Shown piece after piece: positions 1 through 8,600 of a stretch of 64,000 bases of DNA. The stretch covers positions 2,046,001-2,110,000 of the forward strand of contig CP141731.1 in the NCBI GenBank assembly GCA_035621235.1, given 5' to 3'. Below the pieces are notes generated by a model. That model was not told the origin of the DNA. It saw only the letters and a program-made list of their open reading frames with translations, and made no database searches. The stretch's first letter is position 1, and the number at the start of each line of letters is the position of its first letter. The position numbers were made by a program, and so were the translations under genes. This DNA comes from Actinomycetaceae bacterium MB13-C1-2. Lineage in GTDB: Bacteria > Actinomycetota > Actinomycetes > Actinomycetales > Actinomycetaceae.

Positions 1-320
1 CATGGGTTCAGACCTTCTCTGGTTTCTTTGGTCGATTCATTGACGTTGACGGAGACGTCGTCATCCTTGAAACACCGAGCGGTGAAGAGACCTACTGGTT
101 GCAGGCCGCCATCAAGGGAGTTATTGATCCTCCGTTTGAGGCAGTGCTCGATGAAGAACTCGCTGCAAATGAGGTGACTTCATCCGCCGATGACGCTGGG
201 ATCGAGCAGAGTGTTGCCACCGACGAAGCACCGTCCGACACCGCCGACATCGACGCGGCGTTTCTTGAGCTGACCCAGGACGATGGGTCCGAGGACAGCG
301 AGGAAAAGACGGAGAAGTAG
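1..320 (+). CDS. yajC: YajC preprotein translocase subunit, 3' part only
   Basis: YajC is the small accessory membrane protein that associates with SecDF at the Sec translocon. The gene is cut by the left window edge: the frame is open from base 3, and the N-terminal membrane helix lies outside. Visible is the typical cytoplasmic YajC fold: TFSGFFGRFIDVDGD, then VVILETPSGEETYW and LQAAIKGVIDPP. An acidic Asp/Glu/Ser-rich tail of about 60 residues follows. It stops 75 bases before secD, giving the usual yajC-secD-secF order. An ATG does not occur in the visible part, so no internal start should be assumed. Identification rests on the beta-rich core and the context. Confidence 0.88.
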   Translation, partial: WVQTFSGFFGRFIDVDGDVVILETPSGEETYWLQAAIKGVIDPPFEAVLDEELAANEVTSSADDAGIEQSVATDEAPSDTADIDAAFLELTQDDGSEDSEEKTEK

Positions 321-395
321 TCGCCCGCCACCGGACGGACGAACGCCCTAGGGCAACTAACACAGGAATTATTTAAGAATCGGGCTGTACCAAAC

Positions 396-2276
396 TTGGC
401 TAGTAAGACTCGTAAACCAGGCAGAACGCTCACCACTCTCGCAGTACTGTTCGTGCTCGGAGTGCTTGCACTGACCCTAGGTCATTTCACGCAGGGTGCC
501 ACATTCACCCCCAAACTCGCTGCCGACCTCGAAGGCGGCACTCAGTTGATCCTGACTCCCCGTTTACAGGAGGGAGCCACGGACCGCGAGGTCTCCCAGG
601 ACGACATGAACGAAGCCATCAGGATCATCCGCCAACGTGTGGACGCCTCGGGTGTCTCCGAAGCGGAGATCACCACTTTGGGGACCGACAACATCGTTGT
701 GACGATTCCCGGTGAGGCAGACGAGAACATCCTTGAGCTGGTTCGTTCATCTGCCCTAATGCGATTCAGATCGATTATTGTCACCAGTAACAGTCCAGCC
801 CCCTATGACCCGGTCGCTGCGGCGCAGGCAATGCAGAGTGGTGATGATGCCCAGAGTGCGGACCTCGATCCCGACGCGATAATGGAAGCGGCCGTGGCTG
901 AGCTTGTTGCACTCGGCGACGGGCAGGAACAAGACAACCACTCCTCGTATGCATGGATCACCCCCGAGGTCGCGCGTGATTTCCTGCTTTTGGACTGCAC
1001 GGATCCCGAGTCCATGACTCAGGATGAGGTGGACGATCCGACTGCACCGTACGCCGCATGCAATGTCAACGGTGCCTCAAAATACATTCTCGGTCCGGTC
1101 GATGTTGAAGGAACAAACCTGACTAGCGCTTCTGCGGGAGCCGAGACAACATCGACGGGTCAACCGACCGGTAAGTACGCGGTGAATCTTCAGTTTGACT
1201 CAGAGGGCGGAGAGCAGTTCGCGGAGACTTCCAAACGCCTCTACGAGTTCAAGACAACTGATCCGGCAAGAAGTAGCTTTGCCACCGTGCTTGACGGGAA
1301 CGTTATCGTTGCCGCGACCATGAACGCCGTAATCGTTGATGGGCAGGCACAGATCACCGGCAACTACACGGCCGCCGAGGCCCAGTCTGTTGCGAACTCC
1401 CTCAAGTTTGGTTCTCTTCCGCTGAACTTTGAAGTCCAATCTGAGCAACAGATTTCGGCCACGCTTGGCTCAAGCCACCTTGAGAAGGGTCTTTGGGCTG
1501 GCGTTATCGGCCTCGGCCTGGTCGTTCTGTTCATGATCTGGCAGTACCGGGGCCTAGCGGTTCTTTCTGCCGGATCACTTGTTGTGGCGGCTGCGATTGT
1601 CTATCTGCTGATAACGGTTCTGTCCTGGACCATGGGGTATCGGCTTTCCCTGCCGGGTGTTGCAGGTCTGATTGTGGCGATTGGTTTTACCGCGGATTCT
1701 TTCATCGTCTACTTCGAGAGAATCAGAGATGAGATTCGCGAGGGAAGACCGCTACAGGCGGCTGTAGAAGAAGGTTGGGATCGTGCAAAACGAACCATCC
1801 TGATCTCGGACACGGTTAACCTTGTCGCGGCGGCCGTCCTTTATCTACTGGCCGTCGGCGGGGTCCAAGGATTCGCATTCACGCTCGGACTCACAACCGT
1901 GGTTGACCTGCTGGTTGTCTTTATGTTCACTCACCCGATGATGGAGTTGCTGATTCGTACCAGATTCTTTGGTAGCGGACACAAGCTCTCGGGTCTGGAC
2001 CCGGAGCACCTAGGTGCCTCCTCCGGCTTCGTGTACACAGGCCGAGGCGGAGTCAAACTTGTTGATAACAAGAAGACTAAGTCAGATTCTAAGAAGTCGG
2101 TGCCGTCATCGCAGACGAGACAAGAGCCTGTGGCAGTTGGAGTCGTAGTCAGTGACGGCGAGCAACTTTCGCTTGCTGAGCGACGGCGTCTGGCTCGGCT
2201 GGCAGCAGAAATAGAAGTGGCTCCTTCGGATGTCGCTGATGAGGGTACCGAGGAAGCGGAGGCGACCCGTGGCTAG
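396..2276 (+). CDS. secD: Protein translocase subunit SecD
   Basis: SecD is an inner-membrane subunit that, with SecF, uses the proton gradient to help preproteins emerge outside the membrane. The start is TTG (no better in-frame start is near). One N-terminal helix (about residues 11-29) is followed by the DLEGGTQLILTP motif (44-55), a large extracellular P1 region, and a C-terminal block of five helices (about 365-522) containing GFTADSFIVYFERIRDE, the conserved SecD/RND-type segment. A cytoplasmic tail of about 100 residues rich in Lys, Ser and Glu follows. At 626 residues the length is normal for actinobacteria. It overlaps secF by 8 bases, so the two are probably translationally coupled. 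Confidence 0.96.
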   Translation: MASKTRKPGRTLTTLAVLFVLGVLALTLGHFTQGATFTPKLAADLEGGTQLILTPRLQEGATDREVSQDDMNEAIRIIRQRVDASGVSEAEITTLGTDNIVVTIPGEADENILELVRSSALMRFRSIIVTSNSPAPYDPVAAAQAMQSGDDAQSADLDPDAIMEAAVAELVALGDGQEQDNHSSYAWITPEVARDFLLLDCTDPESMTQDEVDDPTAPYAACNVNGASKYILGPVDVEGTNLTSASAGAETTSTGQPTGKYAVNLQFDSEGGEQFAETSKRLYEFKTTDPARSSFATVLDGNVIVAATMNAVIVDGQAQITGNYTAAEAQSVANSLKFGSLPLNFEVQSEQQISATLGSSHLEKGLWAGVIGLGLVVLFMIWQYRGLAVLSAGSLVVAAAIVYLLITVLSWTMGYRLSLPGVAGLIVAIGFTADSFIVYFERIRDEIREGRPLQAAVEEGWDRAKRTILISDTVNLVAAAVLYLLAVGGVQGFAFTLGLTTVVDLLVVFMFTHPMMELLIRTRFFGSGHKLSGLDPEHLGASSGFVYTGRGGVKLVDNKKTKSDSKKSVPSSQTRQEPVAVGVVVSDGEQLSLAERRRLARLAAEIEVAPSDVADEGTEEAEATRG

Positions 2277-3363
2277 TTTCGCGCAGTGGGGTAATCAGCT
2301 TTACGCTGGAAAGCGTTCTTACAACATCATTGGCAAGGCATGGACCTGGCTGGGAATCAGCATTGCTCTGATGGTGCTGTCGATCGTTCTTTTGTTCGCC
2401 CGGGGGATTAACCCGTCGATTGAGTTTGCAGGCGGGACACAGTTCATTATTTCTGGAACCCAGGTCTCTAACCAACAGACGGCTTACGACGTGCTCGGCG
2501 CTGACGGGATCACGGAAAATGTGCGAGTCTCACAACTTGGTTCCGATTCTATTAGGGTCCAAACCAGAACTCTCGACACCAACACGACCACCCAAGTTCG
2601 TACTGATTTAGCCGAGGCTTATGAGGTTTCACCGGAGCAGGTAGATACCAACTCAGTCGGCGCGTCATGGGGACAGGACGTGACTCGGAAGGCGATGCAG
2701 TCGATTCTGATCTTCGTTGTGCTAGTCATGATTATCATGGCGGCATACTTCCGATCATGGTCTGTCAGTATTGCCGGTCTTGTCGGGTTGGCCAACGATC
2801 TCTTGGTAACCGTGGGGTTTTTTGCACTAACCCAGGTGGAGGTGTCCCCAGCGACCGTAATCGGTCTGTTAACAATTCTTGGCTACTCCCTGTATGACAA
2901 GGTCGTGGTCTTTGACAAGATCAGAGAGACCACTTCCGGATTCCAGGACCAAAACAAGTACGTCTACAACCAGCTAGTAAACCTGGGAGTAAACCAGTCC
3001 CTGGTTCGATCAATAAATACCTCGGTCGTGGCGCTACTACCGGTCGGATCGATTTTGTTCATCGGCTCGTTGCTTTTGGGGGCGGGAACGCTTACCGACA
3101 TTTCACTCGCTCTTTTTGTTGGCATGCTGGCTGCGGCCCTGTCATCAATCTTTATTGCGCCCTCGGCGCTCGCATTGATCGAGAGCCGACGCGGACGGAC
3201 CGCCACGAAGAACCAGAAGATTATTGAAGCGCGAGCGGGAGCAAACCAAAAGTCCTCGCACACCGATTCGGCTGAGGAAGCGGTCGTCGTCGCAGTGGCA
3301 AGTAAGACCCCGGGACACCACCTGGGGCAGAAGGCGCAACCCAAACGGAAGAAGTCGAAATGA
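2269..3363 (+). CDS. secF: Protein translocase subunit SecF
   Basis: SecF is the partner of SecD in the Sec export machinery. I place the start at GTG 2269, preceded by AGGAAGCGGAGG; an upstream in-frame ATG at 2230 would add 13 basic residues and overlap secD by 47 bases. The protein is 364 residues: helix 1 at about 26-46, the EFAGGTQF motif at 52-59, an extracellular domain, then five helices with ILGYSLYDKVVVFDKIRE, the SecF counterpart of the SecD motif. The C-terminal tail is basic (ends QPKRKKSK). The stop overlaps the apt start as ATGA. Confidence 0.96.
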   Translation: MASFAQWGNQLYAGKRSYNIIGKAWTWLGISIALMVLSIVLLFARGINPSIEFAGGTQFIISGTQVSNQQTAYDVLGADGITENVRVSQLGSDSIRVQTRTLDTNTTTQVRTDLAEAYEVSPEQVDTNSVGASWGQDVTRKAMQSILIFVVLVMIIMAAYFRSWSVSIAGLVGLANDLLVTVGFFALTQVEVSPATVIGLLTILGYSLYDKVVVFDKIRETTSGFQDQNKYVYNQLVNLGVNQSLVRSINTSVVALLPVGSILFIGSLLLGAGTLTDISLALFVGMLAAALSSIFIAPSALALIESRRGRTATKNQKIIEARAGANQKSSHTDSAEEAVVVAVASKTPGHHLGQKAQPKRKKSK

Positions 3364-3929
3364 GCATCCAAGACGCAGCCGTCCAGTCCCACACCGGAGA
3401 TCTGGCGAGACTCGTTGAAGAAAACATCGACCTGATCCCGAACTTCCCCACGGAAGGGGTGCTCTTTAGGGATATCACGCCGCTACTTGCGAACGGTCCC
3501 GCATTTGAAGCACTGACGTCGGGAATGGCTGATCTTTACGCCGGGAAAATCGATTACGTCGTTGGATTGGAATCGCGCGGCTTTATTCTGGCGGCTCCAA
3601 TGGCAACACACCTGGGGATCGGGCTACTTACGGCTCGGAAGAAAGGCAAGCTTCCAGGGCCTGTCATCTCCGTTGATTACACACTTGAGTACGGGAGTGC
3701 GTCGCTGGAGATCAGGCCCGAGACAGTGCCCGCAGGGGCCAGGGTGTTGATCGTAGACGATGTGTTGGCAACGGGAGGTACGGCTTCCGCAGCGGTTGAG
3801 TTACTGCAGCGGTGCGGTGCCGAAGTAGTCGGTCTGCTAGTGCTGCTCGAGCTCACGGAACTCGGCGGACGAAAGAAACTCGAAGATGTCGCGATCGGGA
3901 CAATCGTGGCGGTGGACGAGAATTACTAG
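3360..3929 (+). CDS. apt: Adenine phosphoribosyltransferase
   Basis: Cytosolic purine-salvage enzyme that converts adenine and PRPP to AMP. The PRPP-binding signature VLIVDDVLATGGTASA lies at residues 129-144, and the N-terminal IPNFPTEGVLFRDITPLL and YVVGLESRGFILAAP segments are typical of Apt. At 189 residues it is slightly longer than the usual 170-180 because of a short N-terminal extension. The ATG start overlaps the secF stop by 4 bases, so it is the last gene of the yajC-secD-secF-apt operon. The secDF-apt-relA order is a conserved actinobacterial neighbourhood. A hairpin followed by a T-rich run comes 8 bases after the stop. Confidence 0.96.
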   Translation: MSIQDAAVQSHTGDLARLVEENIDLIPNFPTEGVLFRDITPLLANGPAFEALTSGMADLYAGKIDYVVGLESRGFILAAPMATHLGIGLLTARKKGKLPGPVISVDYTLEYGSASLEIRPETVPAGARVLIVDDVLATGGTASAAVELLQRCGAEVVGLLVLLELTELGGRKKLEDVAIGTIVAVDENY

Positions 3930-3937
3930 CCGATGCT

Positions 3938-3971
3938 GCATCGCGCGGTGTCAAGCGATGCTTTCACTTTT
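3938..3971 (+). terminator. Putative intrinsic terminator after apt
   Basis: GCATCGC (3938-3944) and GCGATGC (3955-3961) form a perfect 7-bp stem with a 10-base loop, followed directly by the T-rich run TTTCACTTTT. It lies 8 bases after the apt stop and before relA, so it probably ends the secDF-apt transcript. The U-tract is interrupted, so the efficiency is uncertain. Confidence 0.55.
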
Positions 3972-4016
3972 CTCGGTTCGAAGCGGTCGGTTTGACGTTA
4001 GAACTATCATTTAGGA

Positions 4017-6332
4017 ATGACTGAACCACAGGTACCCGAGCCCCCAAAGACCGGATCATCCGGCTCCTTTGTTCGCTCTGGCCTGTCCTGGTTCGGGTCC
4101 AGGGGCCGCACAGCGATTCCCGAAATTGAACCGCTGATTCGAGCCGTCAAGGCTCATCATCCGCGGGCCGATGTCGGAGTAATTGAAGACGCCTACAAGA
4201 CGGCGGAACAGTGGCACCGGGGCCAAACTCGCAAGTCGGGTGAGCCGTACATTACTCACCCTGTGGCGGTAGCGACGATCCTAGCCGAGATCGGCATGAC
4301 CCCTCCCACCCTGGTCGCCGCGCTACTCCACGACACGGTAGAAGACACCGACTACACGGTTGAGCAGCTAACGACCGACTTTGGTTCCGAGATCGCACAC
4401 CTGGTCGACGGAGTCACGAAACTGGACAAGATTCGCTATGGCCAGGCCGCACAGTCGGAGACTCTGCGAAAAATGATCGTGGCGATGAGCAAGGACATCC
4501 GGGTACTGCTCATTAAGCTCGGGGACCGGCTCCACAATGCGCGCACCTGGCGATACGTCGCCCCGGAGTCCGCGAAGAGCAAAGCGCGTGAAACGCTGGA
4601 AATCTACGCCCCGCTGGCGCACCGACTCGGGATGAACACCATCAAGTGGGAACTTGAGGAACTGTCGTTCAAGACGCTCTACCCGGACGTGTACGAGGAA
4701 ATCGATAAGCTCGTTGCAGAGCGCGCTCCAAAGCGTGACAAGTACCTGTCCGATGCCATTGCAATGATTGAGGATGATCTTCGAGACTCCAAGGTCAAGG
4801 GCGTGGTTAGCGGTCGCCCGAAGCACCACTACTCGATCTATCAGAAGATGATCGTCCGTGGGAAACACTTTGACGAGATCTACGATCTGATTGCTGTACG
4901 TGTTTTGGTAGAAACCGTAAAGGATTGTTATTCGGTTCTTGGGGCAATTCACGCTAGGTGGAATCCGATCCCAGGTCGCTTCAAAGACTACATCGCCATG
5001 CCGAAGTTCAATCTTTATCAGTCGTTGCACACGACGGTAGTTGGCCCGGGGGGTAGGCCAATTGAGGTTCAAATCAGAACCTTCGAGATGCATGAGCGCG
5101 CGGAGTACGGCGTAGCAGCACACTGGCGCTATAAGCAAAATCCCGGTCAGGCAGGTCCCGACGCGGACAAGATGTCGCCCAAAGAGCAGATGAACTGGCT
5201 TCGGATGCTGGTCGACATGGAGAAAGAGACCGGTGATCCAGAAGAGTTCCTAGACTCCCTGCGATTTGAAATAGCGGGCGATGAGGTCTACGTATTCACG
5301 CCACGTGGTCAGGTGATTGCACTTCCTCCTAAGTCCACGCCTATCGATTTCGCATACGCGGTCCACACCGAGGTGGGGCACAAGACGGTGGGGGCAAGAG
5401 TGAATGGGCGTCTGGTGTCTTTGAACACCGTGCTCGAGTCAGGCGATACGGTTGAAGCAATTACCTCGTCCTCTGATAAGGTCGGCCCCTCGCGCGACTG
5501 GCTGGAGTTCGCTGCGTCCTCCAGGGCACGCTCGAAGATAAAGTCCTGGTTCACGCGCGAGCGACGCGAAGAGCACATCGATCTTGGCAAATCCCACATT
5601 GCCAAAACAATGCGGAAGCAGAACCTTCCGCTACAGCGGCTGATGACCCATCAAGCTTTGACAGCAGTGGCGACCGAACTCGGCTATCAGGACGTGTCCG
5701 CTCTCTATGCGGCCGTCGGAGAGAACCACATCTCGGCGCAGAACGTGGTTGGCAAGCTGGTAGAGAATCTTGGCGGCGAAGACGGGGTTGAGGAGACCCT
5801 GGCCGAGGGAGTACAACCCGGACGTGGTATTACGCACGGTGGTGGTTCCGGCGCGGAAGTTGCCGTCAACGTTGAAGGGATGAGCTCGAACGAGGTATGG
5901 GTCAAGCTAGCTCGATGCTGCACCCCGGTACCCGGTGACGACATCGTTGGATTCATTACCAGAGGCCAGGGAGTCTCAGTGCACCGAGTGGACTGCATCA
6001 ACGCCGTACGTCTACAAGAGGAGCACCCAGAACGGTTCGTTGATGTCTCGTGGGCTGGCGATCAGACGAGCGGCCAGTATCTGGTAGAGATTGAGATCAA
6101 AGCACTCAATCGTGCCGGCCTGTTGAACGACCTCTCCAAGGTTCTTGCGGAGCACCGCGTCGACATCGTTTCCGGATCAATGATGACAACGGGAGATCAG
6201 TTAGCGTCCGCGCGATTTACCTTTGGGCTTCCGGGAGTGACCTACCTAGATACCGTCCTGAACTCGCTCCGCAGGGTCGACGGAGTCTTTGAAGCCTCCC
6301 GGCGGATGGGCTCAAAGACCGGCTCCCAGTAG
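4017..6332 (+). CDS. relA: Bifunctional (p)ppGpp synthetase/hydrolase (Rel/RSH)
   Basis: Cytosolic stringent-response enzyme that makes and degrades (p)ppGpp. Domains in order: an HD hydrolase with LLHDTVEDT (H105, D106); a synthetase with HHYSIYQKM and GRFKDYIAMPK, where the RFKD form is that of bifunctional Rel rather than the EXDD of monofunctional RelA; a TGS domain (VYVFTPRGQVIALP onward); a conserved-cysteine region WVKLARCCTPVPGDD; and a C-terminal ACT domain (IEIKALNRAGLLNDLSK). Its 771 residues are full length. With both catalytic sites intact it is probably the main Rel enzyme of the cell. It follows apt after an 87-base gap holding a likely terminator, so it may have its own promoter, although I could not define one. 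Confidence 0.96.
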   Translation: MTEPQVPEPPKTGSSGSFVRSGLSWFGSRGRTAIPEIEPLIRAVKAHHPRADVGVIEDAYKTAEQWHRGQTRKSGEPYITHPVAVATILAEIGMTPPTLVAALLHDTVEDTDYTVEQLTTDFGSEIAHLVDGVTKLDKIRYGQAAQSETLRKMIVAMSKDIRVLLIKLGDRLHNARTWRYVAPESAKSKARETLEIYAPLAHRLGMNTIKWELEELSFKTLYPDVYEEIDKLVAERAPKRDKYLSDAIAMIEDDLRDSKVKGVVSGRPKHHYSIYQKMIVRGKHFDEIYDLIAVRVLVETVKDCYSVLGAIHARWNPIPGRFKDYIAMPKFNLYQSLHTTVVGPGGRPIEVQIRTFEMHERAEYGVAAHWRYKQNPGQAGPDADKMSPKEQMNWLRMLVDMEKETGDPEEFLDSLRFEIAGDEVYVFTPRGQVIALPPKSTPIDFAYAVHTEVGHKTVGARVNGRLVSLNTVLESGDTVEAITSSSDKVGPSRDWLEFAASSRARSKIKSWFTRERREEHIDLGKSHIAKTMRKQNLPLQRLMTHQALTAVATELGYQDVSALYAAVGENHISAQNVVGKLVENLGGEDGVEETLAEGVQPGRGITHGGGSGAEVAVNVEGMSSNEVWVKLARCCTPVPGDDIVGFITRGQGVSVHRVDCINAVRLQEEHPERFVDVSWAGDQTSGQYLVEIEIKALNRAGLLNDLSKVLAEHRVDIVSGSMMTTGDQLASARFTFGLPGVTYLDTVLNSLRRVDGVFEASRRMGSKTGSQ

Positions 6333-6445
6333 TCCGGGATAACAGTGGCGGTTAATCGCGCTAGGATGGGCGGTGCATACGTTGCCGCGCCGCCTCATGC
6401 CAAGTGAGGCCCATGGCCTTCGGGCCCAAATCCGTTAGGACAGCC

Positions 6446-7864
6446 GTGACCCAAAACGTCAGCCCTGAATCTGAGCAGAGTACTCCGAATCCGGTGGAAC
6501 TTCCGCCCGCCGACATCGCCGTGGTGGAGGAGGTGAGCGTCGTCCCTCCGAATGAGTCGGAGACTCACGTGGCGAGTGCAGAAGTTGCCGCGGTTCCCGA
6601 AGCGCATCCGAGCGTGGCTGAGGGAGCGGTACTGGAGATCCCATTTGGTCGCATTGATGAGCAGGGCCGAGTCTGGGTAAAGGACGGGGAGGAAGAACGG
6701 GAGGTCGGGCAGTACCCTGACGAGATTCCCGCAGACTCCTTCGCACTTTACACCCGGCGCTACCTGGACCTTGAAGCGACGATAAACCTGTTTGAGGCGC
6801 GACTGGCAACGCTACCTACGAAAGACATTGAGTCAACACTAAAGACGCTCAATGAACAACTTGTTGCTCCAAATGTAGTCGGCGATATCCCACTGTTGCG
6901 GGCGCGCATGGTGGATCTTGAAAAACGATCCGAAGAGCGCCGCGAGCAGTTGAAAGAGGAGCGTAAACAGCAGCGCGAGCAGGCGTTGGCAGACCGCACC
7001 GCAATTGTCGAGGCGGCGGAGGCCATCGCGGCGCAACCCTCCGAAAAGATCCAGTGGAAACAGTCGGGAGCAAAGCTACGTGAGCTTCTGGATGAGTGGA
7101 AGGACCAACAGCGCGGTGGTCCCAGGCTAGACAAGGCCACCGAGGACAGCCTCTGGAAGCGCTTTTCTTCCGCTCGAACCACCTTCGATCGTGGCAGGCG
7201 ACAGTACTTCTCAGCCCTGGATCAAAAACAGAAGGAAGCCAAGGTAACCAAGGAGCGCTTGATTGCGGAGGCAGTCGCTCTGCAGAATTCCGATGACTGG
7301 AGGGGCACGAGTTCGGCATATCGGAACCTAATGGACCAGTGGAAACAGGCCGGCCGAGCCTCTCGCAAGGAGGATGACGAGCTCTGGTCCAGATTCCGCG
7401 CAGCCCAACAGGTCTTTTTTGACTCTCGTCGCGAGCACGATCGCCAGACGAACGAGGAGTTTGCGGAGAACCTCGCACAGAAGGAAGCTCTTGCTGGGGA
7501 AGCCGAGGCGCTCTTGCCAATCACTGATCTTGAGGACGCGAAGCGTAAGCTCCGCTCGATCCAAGATCGCTGGGAGGAGATCGGCCGAGTGGGCTCCCGT
7601 GACTCCGGACGCATTGAAGGGCGCCTCAAGGCGGTCGAACGTGAACTGCGCGAGGCAGAAAGTCGAGAGTGGCGACGATCGGATCCCGAGACAAAGGCAC
7701 GAGCCGAAGGCATGCTGAGTCAACTCGAGGACTCCATAAACGAGCTTAAGGAAGATCTGGCAGCCGCCGAAAAATCCGGCGACAAGAAGCGCGCCAAGGA
7801 AGTATCCGATGCGCTTGCCACAAAGCAGATGTGGTTTGACCAGATTTCTTCAAGCGCGCGCTAG
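6446..7864 (+). CDS. DUF349 domain protein, function unknown
   Basis: A long, highly charged, mostly helical protein with several DUF349-type repeats (for example WKQSGAKLRELLDEWKDQ, WRGTSSAYRNLMDQWKQAG and RKLRSIQDRWEEIGRVG). The function of the family is not established. I prefer GTG 6446 because AGGA sits at the right distance; the frame is open back to GTG 6404 and ATG 6413, which would add 11-14 residues. The N-terminal 60 residues are acidic and low in complexity; the remainder looks like coiled coil, with no signal peptide or membrane helix. It lies between relA and a glyoxalase-II-like gene, with 8 bases to the latter, so those two probably share a transcript. Confidence 0.82.
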   Translation: MTQNVSPESEQSTPNPVELPPADIAVVEEVSVVPPNESETHVASAEVAAVPEAHPSVAEGAVLEIPFGRIDEQGRVWVKDGEEEREVGQYPDEIPADSFALYTRRYLDLEATINLFEARLATLPTKDIESTLKTLNEQLVAPNVVGDIPLLRARMVDLEKRSEERREQLKEERKQQREQALADRTAIVEAAEAIAAQPSEKIQWKQSGAKLRELLDEWKDQQRGGPRLDKATEDSLWKRFSSARTTFDRGRRQYFSALDQKQKEAKVTKERLIAEAVALQNSDDWRGTSSAYRNLMDQWKQAGRASRKEDDELWSRFRAAQQVFFDSRREHDRQTNEEFAENLAQKEALAGEAEALLPITDLEDAKRKLRSIQDRWEEIGRVGSRDSGRIEGRLKAVERELREAESREWRRSDPETKARAEGMLSQLEDSINELKEDLAAAEKSGDKKRAKEVSDALATKQMWFDQISSSAR

Positions 7865-7872
7865 GGAGTGAA

Positions 7873-8550
7873 GTGCTCGAAGTACGCTCGATTCTTGCAT
7901 CGCTTTTTGACTCAAGTTGCTACATCCTTTGGGACGACCGGCAACGGGAGGCCGTGGTCGTTGATCCGGGTCCCGGAACCGCATCGGCAGTCGGTGCGAT
8001 CCTCGAAGAAAACGAGCTGAGCGTGGCATCGGTTTTGTTGACTCACGGTCATGTCGATCACGTATGGGACTCTGCGCAGGTGGAGAAGCAAGGATCTGCA
8101 ATTCCTGTCTACTACACCGAACCTGACGGCTTTTTCCTCGAGGATCCAGTAGGCGAAATCGGCTTTGAAGTTGGGGCTTTCGATCTCGGGGCATGGAATA
8201 GGCCAGAGAACCTTGTTGCCCTGGACGAGCTTAACTTCTCACCTGCAAAGGGTATCTTCACTCGCGTCATCCCAGCGCCCGGACACTCGCCTGGATCAGC
8301 GATATTTCTGATCGGGGCAGACGGTTTAGCAAGTCCACTCGCGCTCTCGGGCGACGTTGTGTTTGCCGGAACTGTTGGCCGCACCGACCTTCCAGGCGGT
8401 GATGAACGTGAGATGCGCCAGAGCCTACGTACGCTAGGGAACATACTCGATCCCGCGACTATTCTGCTTCCCGGTCATGGACCGCAAACGACCTGGGCTA
8501 AAGAGATGGAAACTAATCCCTACGTCCTTCGAGCCTGCAAGGTCGGCTGA
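7873..8550 (+). CDS. Glyoxalase-II-like metallo-beta-lactamase-fold hydrolase
   Basis: A 225-residue cytosolic hydrolase of the metallo-beta-lactamase fold. The metal-binding signature THGHVDH is at residues 57-63. Further ligands are supplied by APGHSPGS, by the Asp of SGDVVFAGTVGRTDLPGGD, and by the His of LPGHGPQTTW. This set matches the small glyoxalase-II/YcbL-like subgroup, which hydrolyses thioesters or related substrates; the true substrate cannot be read from the sequence. The start is GTG 7873 with AGGGAG just upstream, 8 bases after the DUF349 stop. The relA-DUF349-MBL-hisS order recurs in actinobacteria. Confidence 0.88.
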   Translation: MLEVRSILASLFDSSCYILWDDRQREAVVVDPGPGTASAVGAILEENELSVASVLLTHGHVDHVWDSAQVEKQGSAIPVYYTEPDGFFLEDPVGEIGFEVGAFDLGAWNRPENLVALDELNFSPAKGIFTRVIPAPGHSPGSAIFLIGADGLASPLALSGDVVFAGTVGRTDLPGGDEREMRQSLRTLGNILDPATILLPGHGPQTTWAKEMETNPYVLRACKVG

Positions 8551-8600
8551 CAACTAACGAGTTTCGGGCTTGGCGGACCTATTGTCTAAGGAGTTTCACC

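Noticed and set aside
4368-5138. Long open frame on the minus strand inside relA (256 codons)
   Set aside because: It is fully antisense to a complete Rel protein with all motifs, has no recognisable domain and no ribosome-binding site; a GC-rich codon shadow.
6849-7520. Minus-strand open frame of 223 codons inside the DUF349 gene
   Set aside because: Arg/Ser/Pro-rich with no domain, antisense to a clear coiled-coil protein.
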